A DNA stretch of 32,442 nucleotides from JAKIWV01 sp049800095 (GCA_049800095.1 JBARJD010000154.1:1-32442), one strand, 5' to 3'; shown: positions 17,023 to 23,950, counted from the first letter of the stretch. Notes: generated by a model not told the origin, from the letters alone. Translations and numbers: made by a program.

Positions 17023-17628
17023 TCAAAGTGGGAAAGCCGGCGGCTCGCGTCGGTCAACCTCCTTTCCGGGTCTTAGATAGTGCGAGTTCTGAGTTAGCTT
17101 TGGTTTGTCAAATTGGGACTCGCCAGCTCGTTCTGGTTCTGAGGTGGGGGGGGTACTCGGGGGCAACTGGGCGAGTTTTAGCCAATTTCGGAAGACGTAC
17201 CGGTGTACTTGCTTCAAGCTGAGATAGAGTGCGAACGACTTCAGCCACTGGAGGCGCCCTTTCAGCGCGACCTCCGTACGCCGTGTGACCGTAACCCCAT
17301 CACCCTGGACGCGCAGATCGAACGTGTCCACGATCTCACGTACATAACGTTGGAACCGTAGGTCGGTCTTTTCCATCCGGAACAAAAGACGCTGCTCGGG
17401 AATCCATTCGAGGATTCGCTGGTGCACGATGCCCTGGTCAGACACGCACTGTCGCTCGCTGCCGACTCCGCCGTGACCATCGGGCAGGCGACACTCGACG
17501 GGTTGGGGAATACCAAACCGGAACCAGAAGCGCGGGGAGCCATCCATGTGCGAATTGCAAAGGAGCGGCCACACGGTGCTGGCGGGGCCCGGGAAATGCT
17601 GGCTGGTTTCAACGGCCATCCCACTCAT
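17023..17628 (-). CDS. SRPBCC (START-like) superfamily protein
   Basis: A 201-residue protein with the SRPBCC pattern: SQHFPGPASTVWPLLC opening strand and helix, VECRLPDG, a run of strands with LEWIPEQRLLFRM, VDTFDLRV and TVTRRTEVALKG, then a long C-terminal helix (about 140-165) and a polar tail. The phrase ending ILEWIPEQRL and the following strands resemble polyketide cyclase/dehydrase-type lipid-binding proteins; ligand unknown. The frame is open back to 17724, but a TATA-like GTTTATGGG (complement of 17672-17680) lies inside that extension and predicts initiation near 17650. The ATG at 17628 is therefore the likely start. It lies just upstream of the aminotransferase (83 bases), on the same strand, and may be co-transcribed. 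Confidence 0.7.
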   Translation of the reverse strand: MSGMAVETSQHFPGPASTVWPLLCNSHMDGSPRFWFRFGIPQPVECRLPDGHGGVGSERQCVSDQGIVHQRILEWIPEQRLLFRMEKTDLRFQRYVREIVDTFDLRVQGDGVTVTRRTEVALKGRLQWLKSFALYLSLKQVHRYVFRNWLKLAQLPPSTPPTSEPERAGESQFDKPKLTQNSHYLRPGKEVDRREPPAFPL

Positions 17629-17671
17629 TGGCTGGCCTTCTACCCCCACGTTGGCGAGGGGCGCGCCCGCC

Positions 17672-17681
17672 CATAAACATA
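17672..17681 (-). promoter_or_regulatory. TATA-like box of the second SRPBCC gene
   Basis: GTTTATGGG on the minus strand places the transcript start near 17650, about 22 bases before the chosen ATG. Confidence 0.45.
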
Positions 17682-17750
17682 CTCGGCCCTCGGACGCGCG
17701 GGTCTTACACAAAAATCCCGGCACGGTCCGTTCTTCGGTGTAGGGTCAGT

Positions 17751-17757
17751 CTTATCC
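17751..17757 (+). promoter_or_regulatory. TATA-like box of the HAD-like gene
   Basis: CTTATCC at 17751-17757 lies about 27 bases before the GTG at 17781, fitting a leaderless transcript that begins at that codon. The box is weaker than others in the window. Confidence 0.4.
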
Positions 17758-17780
17758 CTCCCTACAGTTCGCTCTAACGT

Positions 17781-18551
17781 GTGGGGACGATGCCCACGGG
17801 ATATCGCGTTCTGTCGTTGGATCTCCACGACACGGTCGTCTGGGATACCCGGGCGGCCGTGGAGGCGCAGTATGAGGTTCGGTGGAAACTCCTCGCACAA
17901 GGACTCCGGATGCCAAACGGGAGTCAAGTTCCAATAGAGGATCTCCGAAAGGCCCGGGAAGCTCTTGACTCAGAATGGGAGCCCGGGGTACATCCTGTTG
18001 AATCCATCCCGGTGGCAACTCAGGTCGACCGGATATGTCACCGCCTGGGAGCCCACTACGCCGATCCGGTCGAGCAGGTCGTCCAGCGTTACGCTGAAGG
18101 GGGATTGAAGGAACATCCCCCCGTACTCAATCCCGAGGCCCAGGCGCTCGTCCGATACCTGAACGACGTGGGACTTCCCGTCGTCATAGTCACGGACACC
18201 TCCCGGTCGGGGTCGGCTTGGAAATCGTTCCTGGAGAAGACTGGTGGGATGCGCCTTGCCCATGTCATCGCGTCTACGGACGTCGGGGCCTGCAAACCCG
18301 ACCCTCGGATTTTTGCCGAGGCCGCTCGGCGGGCTGGCGTCCTTGCTTCTGAAGTCCTTCACGTCGGAGACAGTTGGAGGTGGGACGTAGAAGGTGCCCG
18401 GGGAAGTGGGATGGGGGCCGCACTCTACCGTGGACTGTGGCAGCACTATTGGGACTCGATGAATCCGCGCGAGGATCCGGCAGAGATTCCTCCCTCGATT
18501 CCCTGTCTCGACCATCTTTCCGAGGTCCGGGTCTTGCTCGGCCTGACGTAG
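17781..18551 (+). CDS. HAD superfamily hydrolase-like protein with altered motif I
   Basis: A 256-residue HAD-fold protein with a helical cap between motifs I and II. Motif I is LDLHDTVV with nucleophile Asp14; motif II is the Thr in IVTDTSRSG; motif III is Lys in GACKPDPRIF; motif IV is VGDSWRWDVEGAR. The second Asp of the usual DxD pair (+2) is His16 here, followed by Asp17, so the general acid differs from a standard phosphatase. Substrate candidates are small phosphomonoesters or a haloacid; none can be chosen. Start GTG 17781 fits a leaderless transcript; ATG 17790 is the alternative, with nine bases of leader. The stop is TAG, which matters for judging the in-frame TAG in the patatin gene. 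Confidence 0.8.
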   Translation: MGTMPTGYRVLSLDLHDTVVWDTRAAVEAQYEVRWKLLAQGLRMPNGSQVPIEDLRKAREALDSEWEPGVHPVESIPVATQVDRICHRLGAHYADPVEQVVQRYAEGGLKEHPPVLNPEAQALVRYLNDVGLPVVIVTDTSRSGSAWKSFLEKTGGMRLAHVIASTDVGACKPDPRIFAEAARRAGVLASEVLHVGDSWRWDVEGARGSGMGAALYRGLWQHYWDSMNPREDPAEIPPSIPCLDHLSEVRVLLGLT

Positions 18552-18690
18552 TCGAGTGGCGTGTTCTCCCAGGTCCTTCGCGCTCCCATCGCGCGGCACC
18601 CGTGAACGCGCGCGGCCACAGTGGCCACACAGCTCCGCATTCTTCTCAGCGCTTGGCCCCTGAGGCTTGTCCGCGTCCGCGAGGTCCCAG

Positions 18691-18700
18691 GTTTATTTAC
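18691..18700 (+). promoter_or_regulatory. TATA box and ribosome site of the small membrane protein gene
   Basis: GTTTATTTAC is a good TATA match. Initiation near 18720 leaves a 13-base leader holding GGGAG at 18722-18726, six bases before ATG 18733. Confidence 0.6.
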
Positions 18701-18732
18701 CCGGTTCGAGAGTCTTATCGAGGGAGAACCCG

Positions 18733-19131
18733 ATGGCACCTGCACGATCGGTCGCGGGAAGCGTCTTAGTGATCTTGGGGGGCCTGCTGGTCCTCGCGGT
18801 TGGGGCGGTCGTTGCCACTTTGGTGAACGGGTTCGCCCACGGGTTCGGAGTCGGCAACTCGTTTCTGACAGGTATTCTGTATTTCGGCCCGGTCCTCGGC
18901 CTCATCATCACCGTCGTGGGAGTGTTGGCATTGGTCGCGCCGAGCCTCAACATCCTGTGGGGCCTACTTGCGATCGTCATCGCTATCCTGAGCATCTTCA
19001 CGACTGCCATCGGCGGGCTGTTTCTCGGATTTCTACTGGCGTTGATCGGCGGGATCCTGATCATCGTCAAGCGAGCCCCGCTTCCCCCCGCCGAATGGGC
19101 CCCTTCCGGCGCAGTCCCGCCGCCTCCGTGA
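18733..19131 (+). CDS. Small four-helix membrane protein, possibly DUF6114-like
   Basis: A 132-residue protein that is almost entirely membrane: four hydrophobic helices starting near residues 8, 38, 62 and 87, with the last ending in a basic KR cluster and a Pro-rich tail (PLPPAEWAPSG). Repeated GG(L/I)L phrases and the order of short Gly-rich helices remind me of DUF6114 proteins, but that is from memory and not certain. No function is known. ATG 18733 is used because the promoter and a GGGAG site at 18722-18726 both lie between it and the upstream in-frame ATG at 18667. Confidence 0.65.
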   Translation: MAPARSVAGSVLVILGGLLVLAVGAVVATLVNGFAHGFGVGNSFLTGILYFGPVLGLIITVVGVLALVAPSLNILWGLLAIVIAILSIFTTAIGGLFLGFLLALIGGILIIVKRAPLPPAEWAPSGAVPPPP

Positions 19132-19241
19132 ACAAGTATCCCCGACTCCTCAGGCGGCAGTCAACCTATCCCCTCAGCTCCCCCGGGTCAAGGCAGGGCA
19201 GTGGGCAGTGCGCCCGGTCGTTTCACCCAACCCCCGCAAGG

Positions 19242-19631
19242 CTAGCGGACGAATTCTACGTTTTCAAGCCCCTTGAAGGCGGGATCTCCGGTCAGAAACC
19301 GTGCCCCGAGCGAGCTCGCGGCGGCATACCCCCAGGCGTCGATGTACGAGCAATCCCGGTGCCGGTCCTTCATGAAATGTCGAAATTCGGCAGCCACGAC
19401 CGCTGACTCGGGAGGAACCTCGCTGACATACCGGATCAGGGCCAGAGCGTGAGACCTCGCGTCCACCCTCTCGATCCGGCGGAGGAGAGTGGCGTAGACC
19501 TCTAGGACGTTGAGGGCGGTCGTGACGACCGCCCGATGGCGAAAGATACGGGCGTATCGTTCGTTCCCTACGAACGCTTCGACGAACGCGTAACTGTCGG
19601 CGAGGAAGTCAGCCAAGATCCTCTCCTTCAT
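19242..19631 (-). CDS. vapC: VapC-type PIN-domain ribonuclease toxin
   Basis: A 129-residue PIN-domain protein. The acidic residues that hold magnesium are in place: Asp12 (ADSYAFVEAF), Glu44 (LNVLEVY), Asp98 (CSYIDAWGY) and Asp116 (LTGDPAF). VapC toxins cut specific RNAs, often tRNA or rRNA, when released from their antitoxin. Its ATG at 19631 lies inside the last codons of the antitoxin gene (about 23 bases of overlap), a standard TA layout that couples translation. With every acidic ligand present it is probably active. The RNA target cannot be read from sequence. Confidence 0.88.
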   Translation of the reverse strand: MKERILADFLADSYAFVEAFVGNERYARIFRHRAVVTTALNVLEVYATLLRRIERVDARSHALALIRYVSEVPPESAVVAAEFRHFMKDRHRDCSYIDAWGYAAASSLGARFLTGDPAFKGLENVEFVR

Positions 19632-19821
19632 TGCTCAGTTGAGTGAACTCATCGCCCGTAATCCGACCCTTCAGGCTGCCGATCAGTCTGAGCAAATCGG
19701 GAACGCGTTCGAGTTCCACGTTGACGAGGTCGCCTTCCGCGACCCCCAAGCTCCGTACGAGGGCACGCGGCAGCGGAACGGCGAGCGAGTTTCCGGTGCG
19801 GCGAACGGTGAGCTTGGTCAT
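19609..19821 (-). CDS. vapB: VapB-type antitoxin with AbrB/SpoVT DNA-binding domain
   Basis: A 70-residue protein. Residues 1-45 form the swapped-hairpin AbrB domain (LTVRRTGNSLAVPLPRALV, then LGVAEGDLVNVEL), the usual DNA-binding half; the C-terminal part (RLIGSLKGRITGDEF) would wrap the toxin. It neutralises VapC and represses its own promoter. The ATG at 19821 sits about 27 bases from a TATA box at 19844-19853, so the transcript is leaderless. A GTAC-centred dyad between box and start is a likely operator. Confidence 0.87.
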   Translation of the reverse strand: MTKLTVRRTGNSLAVPLPRALVRSLGVAEGDLVNVELERVPDLLRLIGSLKGRITGDEFTQLSNEGEDLG

Positions 19822-19826
19822 CGGTC

Positions 19827-19853
19827 GTACGTAAGTACAAACGTATTACATAA
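19827..19853 (-). promoter_or_regulatory. vapBC promoter and candidate operator
   Basis: The complement of 19844-19853 reads TTATGTAATA, a TATA box predicting transcription at the vapB ATG. Between them 19827-19838 holds two GTAC arms around a 4-bp core, an imperfect palindrome placed where VapB binding would block RNA polymerase. Confidence 0.55.
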
Positions 19854-19951
19854 TCGCATCGCCGCCGTTGAACGCTGAAGTCGGCCGCGCGGAAGTCGAC
19901 ACCCAGGTCGAGAAACTGGATGCGACGGCAGGTGGGCCACCCAGCGCGCGA

Positions 19952-20542
19952 CTAAGGTTCCGAGCGGGGCGACGTAGAACTTTGGTGTCGCGTGGGAGCC
20001 GCCGCGAGCTTTCCTACGGTGTATTCAAAGAACAGAGCTCCAGGAACCGGGTGGGGCCAATAGGCGGGGATTGGAACGAACCCCAGCGCTTGATAGAACT
20101 GGATCGCCGCGAACATGGTCGGAAGCGTGTCGACCCGTACCCGTTCGTACCCGAGCTCTCGAGCTCGACGCAGCAGCGCCCGGGTCAAGCGTGGGCCGAA
20201 CCCCGGCCCACGATGATCGGCGCGCACGTAGATCCGCTTGATTTCCCCGACCTTCGGTTCCAACTCCCGTAACGCGCCGCACGCCGCCACGGCTCCCTTT
20301 GCAAGGGCGAGAAGAACCTCTCCGCGGGGGGGCCCGTACGGTCCCGGCAGCCTAGCAATCTGCTCGTCGATCTGTCCAATTCCGATTTTACCGCTCGGAT
20401 CTCCGGGATCTTGGTGGTCGGCGAGCCATTGCCGGTACTCCTGAAAGAGTCGGCGGACGGTGTCGAGCTCCTTCGACCAATTCACCCGCCGAATCGTTGT
20501 GCCACGGTAGCTCTGCGGGCGATGCCGATCCCGTAGTTCCAT
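19952..20542 (-). CDS. GNAT-family N-acetyltransferase
   Basis: A 196-residue acetyltransferase. The acetyl-CoA pyrophosphate loop RADHRGPGFG is seen at about 128-137 after the strand EIKRIYV. The rest of the fold follows as RVDTLPTMFAAIQFYQALGF and PVPGALFFE, which is characteristic of a GNAT subgroup with proteins annotated only as acetyltransferases. It transfers an acetyl group to an amine on a small molecule or protein; the substrate is not identifiable. ATG 20542 is chosen. A T-rich ATTTTTTAAC on the minus strand near 20596-20605 may be its TATA box, with GAGAGG in the leader. It is on the same strand as vapBC but has its own upstream gap. Confidence 0.85.
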   Translation of the reverse strand: MELRDRHRPQSYRGTTIRRVNWSKELDTVRRLFQEYRQWLADHQDPGDPSGKIGIGQIDEQIARLPGPYGPPRGEVLLALAKGAVAACGALRELEPKVGEIKRIYVRADHRGPGFGPRLTRALLRRARELGYERVRVDTLPTMFAAIQFYQALGFVPIPAYWPHPVPGALFFEYTVGKLAAAPTRHQSSTSPRSEP

Positions 20543-20743
20543 AACGCGCCGTCCTCTCTACAACGAAGACGGACAGATGAATGATTGGGCACTCGTTAAA
20601 AAATCTGTGAGGGTAACGCGCAGACACGGTTCCGGTCGTCCCGGGGATCGATGCTTCTTGATCCCAACCGAGCGAAGAGGTCGATGGGTTATCGAACCTG
20701 TGAAATTGTGCCGCCGTGCAGCTCGGCGGAATAGTACCCGAAA

Positions 20744-20968
20744 TCAGAGAGCGAGCAATGCGGGGCCCCTCACCGCCAGTCGCGACCCGGTGGGTCCGAA
20801 GCGGAGACTGGGCGTAAGGGCGTACTCAAACCGATCGATACAGAGGAGACTGGCCACGGCCTTCGCGGTTCGCTCCGGGGGGTCGTTGGCGCGGCGAGGT
20901 ATACTGATCTGGGCGCCGCTGTCGAGAGTGATGGTGGCGGACACGGACCGGATCAAACAGCTGACCAT
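20744..20968 (-). CDS. Small protein of unknown function (74 residues)
   Basis: I do not recognise this 74-residue protein. It starts MVSCLIRSVSATITLD and is followed by IPRRANDPPERTAKAVASLL, then a beta-like end (FEYALTPSLRFGP). It reads as a compact alpha/beta domain with no membrane segment. It is called a gene because its upstream signals are unusually complete: TATA box CATAAATA (complement of 21015-21022), expected transcript start near 20993, and GGAGG at 20975-20979 six bases before ATG 20968. The frame is open back to a GTG at 21013, but that codon touches the TATA box, so the shorter form is preferred. Neighbours are a GNAT gene downstream and a divergent RibD-like gene. Confidence 0.6.
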   Translation of the reverse strand: MVSCLIRSVSATITLDSGAQISIPRRANDPPERTAKAVASLLCIDRFEYALTPSLRFGPTGSRLAVRGPALLAL

Positions 20969-20974
20969 CTTCTT

Positions 20975-21022
20975 CCTCCGACTTTCCCGGACACCCCATT
21001 CTTCGAAAGACACGTATTTATG
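20975..21022 (-). promoter_or_regulatory. Promoter and ribosome site of the 74-residue protein gene
   Basis: CATAAATA at 21015-21022 and GGAGG at 20975-20979, with spacing typical of archaeal TATA-to-start and of Shine-Dalgarno-to-ATG. They decide the start of this small gene. Confidence 0.65.
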
Positions 21023-21287
21023 CGTATTTTGTTAAATTGTACGTCCCGTCAGAATGTGAATTCACTCGGGGAGTGAGTACTTCGGCGCATAATCCGGTTC
21101 GCCAGAAGTCCCCATTCGCCGTAGGTGCAATGTCTGTCGCACTCAGCGTGACCATTTCGGACCGGTTGCGTAGGGCCCACTCATGAAAGAACGGTTCGGA
21201 GAGAGCCGGCGGTCTGCGTTAGGTTACTATTCGCTCCCCTTCGGGTAGATAAGCGGGTCCCGGTTACTCCCAGGTAGGAGACCCCGG
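21023..21287. other. Divergent gap upstream of the small protein and RibD-like genes
   Basis: Holds a TCACTC-GGG-GAGTGA hairpin at 21062-21076, a GGTGCAA element at 21124-21130, a weak TATA-like TAGATAAG at 21246-21253 and AGGAG at 21276-21280 for the RibD-like gene. No additional coding region is supported. Confidence 0.4.
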
Positions 21288-21878
21288 ATGAGGAAGATTA
21301 CCGCATGCCTGTACATGACCATGGATGGCCACGCCGAGTTCCCGTCCTATCCTGGTTCCGCCGTCCCGATGAAAGAACCGGATCCTGCTTTCAAAGTAAT
21401 GTGGCTCGATCGCAGGGATGAAGTCGATACCGTCATACTTGGCCGGAAGGCCTTCGAGGGTCAACGCGGATTCTGGGCGAGTGACAAGAGGAAGCCGTCG
21501 GACCCCCCGTACTATTACGAATACTCGCGGTGGAAGGACGGTGTTCTGAAGCTCGTCTTCTCGCACCGGATGAAGAAGTCCGATTGGCAAAACACGAAAT
21601 TTGTGAGCGGCGACATCACACGTATTGTGTCCCGACTCAAGCGAAGTAAGGGGAAGGACATCATTCTGGACGGTGGACCTTCGCTGGCTCTGGAGTTCAT
21701 GCGGCGCGGGTTGATCGATGATTACTGGATCGTGGTCTTCCCGGTGATTCTATGGAAGGGCCTAACATGGTTCGGTAAAATGGCGAAGCAGCAAACGTTG
21801 AAGCTCCTTTCCTCGAAGAGCCTGAACGACGGCGAATTGGTGCTGCATTACGAAACCGTTCGCAAGAAGTGGAAATAG
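21288..21878 (+). CDS. RibD C-terminal/dihydrofolate-reductase-like protein
   Basis: A 196-residue protein of the DHFR-like family that includes the RibD C-terminal reductase domain and YyaP-type proteins. It begins KITACLYMTMDG, has VDTVILGRKAFEG, an NADPH-loop region FVSGDITRIVSRLKRS, and KDIILDGGPSLALEFMRRGLIDDY followed by VVFPVILWKG. Such proteins are NADPH-dependent reductases or of unknown function; folate or riboflavin work is not established for this branch. ATG 21288 has AGGAG at 21276-21280. Its lysine-rich ending and lower GC than neighbouring genes suggest it was acquired laterally, though composition alone is weak evidence. Confidence 0.85.
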   Translation: MRKITACLYMTMDGHAEFPSYPGSAVPMKEPDPAFKVMWLDRRDEVDTVILGRKAFEGQRGFWASDKRKPSDPPYYYEYSRWKDGVLKLVFSHRMKKSDWQNTKFVSGDITRIVSRLKRSKGKDIILDGGPSLALEFMRRGLIDDYWIVVFPVILWKGLTWFGKMAKQQTLKLLSSKSLNDGELVLHYETVRKKWK

Positions 21879-22015
21879 GTACCGGCATCTGGAACTAGGG
21901 GCGACGCTGACTTCACACCGCCCAACGTCGTGAGTCGGCGGCGTCGCGCTCGCGTGGGTGGAATGCCTCTTGCCCCCGCTGCCCTCGGCCGAGGGCTCCA
22001 TCCCGTGTGCCCTGT

Positions 22016-22294
22016 TCACTGGGGAGGTGCCGAAGGCGAAGGCGCCGGTTGCTCCCCAGCTTTCGCGTGCTTAGGGAAGTATCGATAGACGAGGTAGGCG
22101 AGGATGGCGACGTACAGAATGACGCCTCCCACGATCGCGAGCGTGACGTTTTCCCAGACGCGGGAGGTTCCGACGTCTTGTATGTATCCAATGAGTCCGG
22201 ACAAGACGACAGTAAAAGCGAGTCCCAGACCAATCTGAAGCGTGCTGGGACGACGCCGATAGAACACGGCGGAGATGAGCCCTGGTAGAATCAT
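22016..22294 (-). CDS. Small two-helix membrane protein
   Basis: A 92-residue protein with two hydrophobic helices (about 20-40, and 50-72) and a Pro/Ala-rich tail. A basic stretch before the first helix suggests the N-terminus is inside. No family is recognised. ATG 22294 lies about 27 bases from a TATA-like TTTAGTAG (complement of 22317-22324), so the transcript is probably leaderless. It is not linked in an operon with the genes on either side. Confidence 0.55.
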   Translation of the reverse strand: MILPGLISAVFYRRRPSTLQIGLGLAFTVVLSGLIGYIQDVGTSRVWENVTLAIVGGVILYVAILAYLVYRYFPKHAKAGEQPAPSPSAPPQ

Positions 22295-22544
22295 CGCTCA
22301 CCGGACTCGCTATCGACTACTAAACGAGGTTGGGCCAATGGCGGAACATTGCCGCCGCCCGGACGGATTCGACCGGCTGTTGGGATGTTCGGCGGGTGGA
22401 AGGTACGTCGCACCCACTCTCGAGCCCCCGGTGGGAAAGTCCGGTCCTACATTTTCTTGCACTCTCCAGCTTGCAACCCGTGGCCAGAGGTGTTGCGACG
22501 GGGCCCCGCGGACTTGGGGCGAGGCGTCCGCCGCGGGCCCCTGC
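22295..22544. other. Gap between the small membrane protein and AbiE-like pair (250 bases)
   Basis: Contains the promoter of the small membrane gene at its left end and, near 22457-22479, two TTGCA-core sequences (TTGCACT and TTGCAAC) that resemble the recurring element. No coding region is supported. Confidence 0.35.
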
Positions 22545-23252
22545 TCAGCGCGGACGGGTTGCACTTTCTACCATCTGGCCGAAGCGTTCCCAGGCGGACC
22601 GGTTCTCGGGAAGCCGAGGGCTACCTAACCGTAGCCGAGAAAGCGAGTCAAGGTAACTCTTCGGTTCATGGATCCACTTCAATGACGAGTCCAGCTTGCT
22701 TCGGAGCGCCCGCTGATCTCGACCGTGGAACAGCTCACGGACTTCAGCCAGATTTACGGGTTGAGTCATGATTCCGAAAAGGTCGGTAAGATCTTGGGGC
22801 CGGCCGGCGAGGATTTTCATGGCCCAAAGACCTTCGAGACGCACCACATTCACCGGCGAATCCACTCGTCCGGAGAGCAGTTCAAGCCGGACGGTCTGTG
22901 GGTGCTGCAGGATCCAGGCCCCGGGAATCACGAAGTGAGATGCTCGGTCCGTGACTCCGCCGATCATCAGTTCGAACGAGACGGCCCCGTGATGCCAAAC
23001 CTGGACCTCGACCGAGTGTCCTTCTTCCACTGGACCGACGTAGGTTCGTTCCATCCGCAGTCTCCTACCCTTGAGCCACCGAACCCAGTCATTCCGACTC
23101 TGGTTCGACACGAGCACTTCGATATCCTCGGAGTACCGGGGTCTCCCGTACGCGGCGACGGCGTACCCGCCGATCAGTACTCCAACCAGGTCGGCTGGCC
23201 ACTCCGCGAGCAGTTCGGTAGCCTGTCGCTCTCTCTCATCCGGATCTAGCAT
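22545..23252 (-). CDS. AbiEii/MNT-like nucleotidyltransferase, putative toxin
   Basis: A 235-residue nucleotidyltransferase-fold protein. The catalytic region is IGGYAVAAYGRPRYSEDIEVLV: the GG of the nucleotide pocket, then a D-x-E metal pair in SEDIE. The phrase WAMKILAGRPQDLTDLFGIM is the usual K-x6-R-x2-D helix of AbiEii and MNT-type enzymes. In AbiE systems this partner adds nucleotides to a target such as tRNA and stops growth. Its ATG at 23252 lies inside the end of the upstream gene (17-base overlap), so the pair is translated together. Toxin activity is inferred from this context; a stand-alone nucleotidyltransferase is the alternative. The longer GTG start at 23294 would overlap more and is less likely. 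Confidence 0.72.
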   Translation of the reverse strand: MLDPDERERQATELLAEWPADLVGVLIGGYAVAAYGRPRYSEDIEVLVSNQSRNDWVRWLKGRRLRMERTYVGPVEEGHSVEVQVWHHGAVSFELMIGGVTDRASHFVIPGAWILQHPQTVRLELLSGRVDSPVNVVRLEGLWAMKILAGRPQDLTDLFGIMTQPVNLAEVRELFHGRDQRALRSKLDSSLKWIHEPKSYLDSLSRLRLGSPRLPENRSAWERFGQMVESATRPR

Positions 23253-23808
23253 GCATGAGAGCCTCTGCGCCCGCAAAGATTCCCGGGTGGGCACGAATCA
23301 GACGAATGACGTCGCCCTTCGGCAACACGGGCTCGCCCTCGGCGAAGGTGACCTTCATCTCCTCGACCGGGAGGAGTTCCACGCGCGCTCCGATCCGCTT
23401 CTTGGGATTCGATGACAGCCCCTTGGAATGGAGGTACCGGTGCCATTTGCCCAGCGAGGACTTTGGGACGGCCAGCGTGTAAACCCTAGTGAACGCCGAG
23501 GGGGACGTCCGATACCGGCCGCCAGTCCAGACCTCTACGGCGCTTTCCCCGGCCCATGCTTTGGGGTCCGGGCCTTTCAGCAGGATCGCCCGAACCCGTT
23601 GCCATTCTAGACGGCGAAGGTCCGGACGCTCGTTCGCTTCAAGGCGACGGTATCGCCCCCGTCCGACTCGAGCTACGTACCCGCGATGTTTCAGATCGCT
23701 CAGCAACTTGGTCGCCCTCCGATTTCCCACACGCGTGGCGAAGTCTCGAACCGTGAATTCTGAGGTTCCGTAAAGATGGTCAATCGCATCTAGGTAGGTG
23801 AGAGGCAT
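23236..23808 (-). CDS. AbiEi-like winged-helix antitoxin
   Basis: A 190-residue protein with an N-terminal winged helix (about residues 3-50; TVRDFATRVGNRRATKLLSDL, GYVARVGRGRYRR). The remaining part (about 75-190) holds strands such as VEVWTGGRY, VYTLAVPK and VKVTFAEG-like phrases. In AbiE-type systems the first gene codes a DNA-binding antitoxin with a HTH that represses the operon and the second the nucleotidyltransferase, which is the order here. Start ATG 23808: its TATA box TATTAAATATAA (complement of 23828-23839) is about 26 bases away, so the transcript begins at or near that ATG; the GTG at 23814 is not needed. Antitoxin role is by context and homology. Confidence 0.68.
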   Translation of the reverse strand: MPLTYLDAIDHLYGTSEFTVRDFATRVGNRRATKLLSDLKHRGYVARVGRGRYRRLEANERPDLRRLEWQRVRAILLKGPDPKAWAGESAVEVWTGGRYRTSPSAFTRVYTLAVPKSSLGKWHRYLHSKGLSSNPKKRIGARVELLPVEEMKVTFAEGEPVLPKGDVIRLIRAHPGIFAGAEALMHARSG

Positions 23809-23827
23809 ACACACTTTAAATCGGATG

Positions 23828-23839
23828 TTATATTTAATA
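23828..23839 (-). promoter_or_regulatory. TATA box of the AbiE-like pair
   Basis: TATTAAATATAA on the minus strand, about 26 bases from ATG 23808, giving a leaderless transcript. It is among the most A/T-rich stretches in the window. Confidence 0.7.
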
Positions 23840-23870
23840 CAAGGCTAGCCAGGAGGGCCGCAGTGGTCCT

Positions 23871-23892
23871 GGGTGCAAGGTCCCTTGCACCC
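23871..23892. promoter_or_regulatory. Perfect 10-bp inverted repeat GGGTGCAAGG/CCTTGCACCC
   Basis: Two 10-base arms separated by only two bases. The dyad lies between divergent promoters: about 32 bases upstream of the AbiE-like TATA box and 50 bases upstream of the S9 peptidase TATA box. The arm also occurs at 29554-29563, and shorter forms in other gaps. It is most simply a binding site for a dimeric regulator; the 2-base spacer makes an RNA hairpin less convincing as the main function. Confidence 0.5.
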
Positions 23893-23940
23893 TCGGACTG
23901 GGGTGAGTTTGCTCGGCCCCCTGTCGTGGTGGACCGGGCA

Positions 23941-23950
23941 AGGAATAATC
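23941..23950 (+). promoter_or_regulatory. TATA-like box of the S9 peptidase gene
   Basis: AGGAATAATC sits about 25 bases before the ATG at 23972, fitting a leaderless transcript. Confidence 0.5.

Noticed and set aside
16941..17057. An N-terminal extension of the aminotransferase from a TTG
   Set aside because: It overlaps the upstream SRPBCC gene, and GGGAGG lies four bases before the ATG at 16940.
17629..17724. A longer start for the second SRPBCC protein
   Set aside because: The TATA-like box lies inside this stretch, and the segment does not resemble the fold.
18620..18712. A possible tRNA suggested by GGTTCGAG
   Set aside because: No acceptor or anticodon stem can be formed around it, and it overlaps the promoter of the small membrane protein gene.
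20289..20307. A near-palindrome around CCCTTTGCAAGGG
   Set aside because: It lies inside the acetyltransferase gene where the codons explain it, so I do not count it with the intergenic elements.
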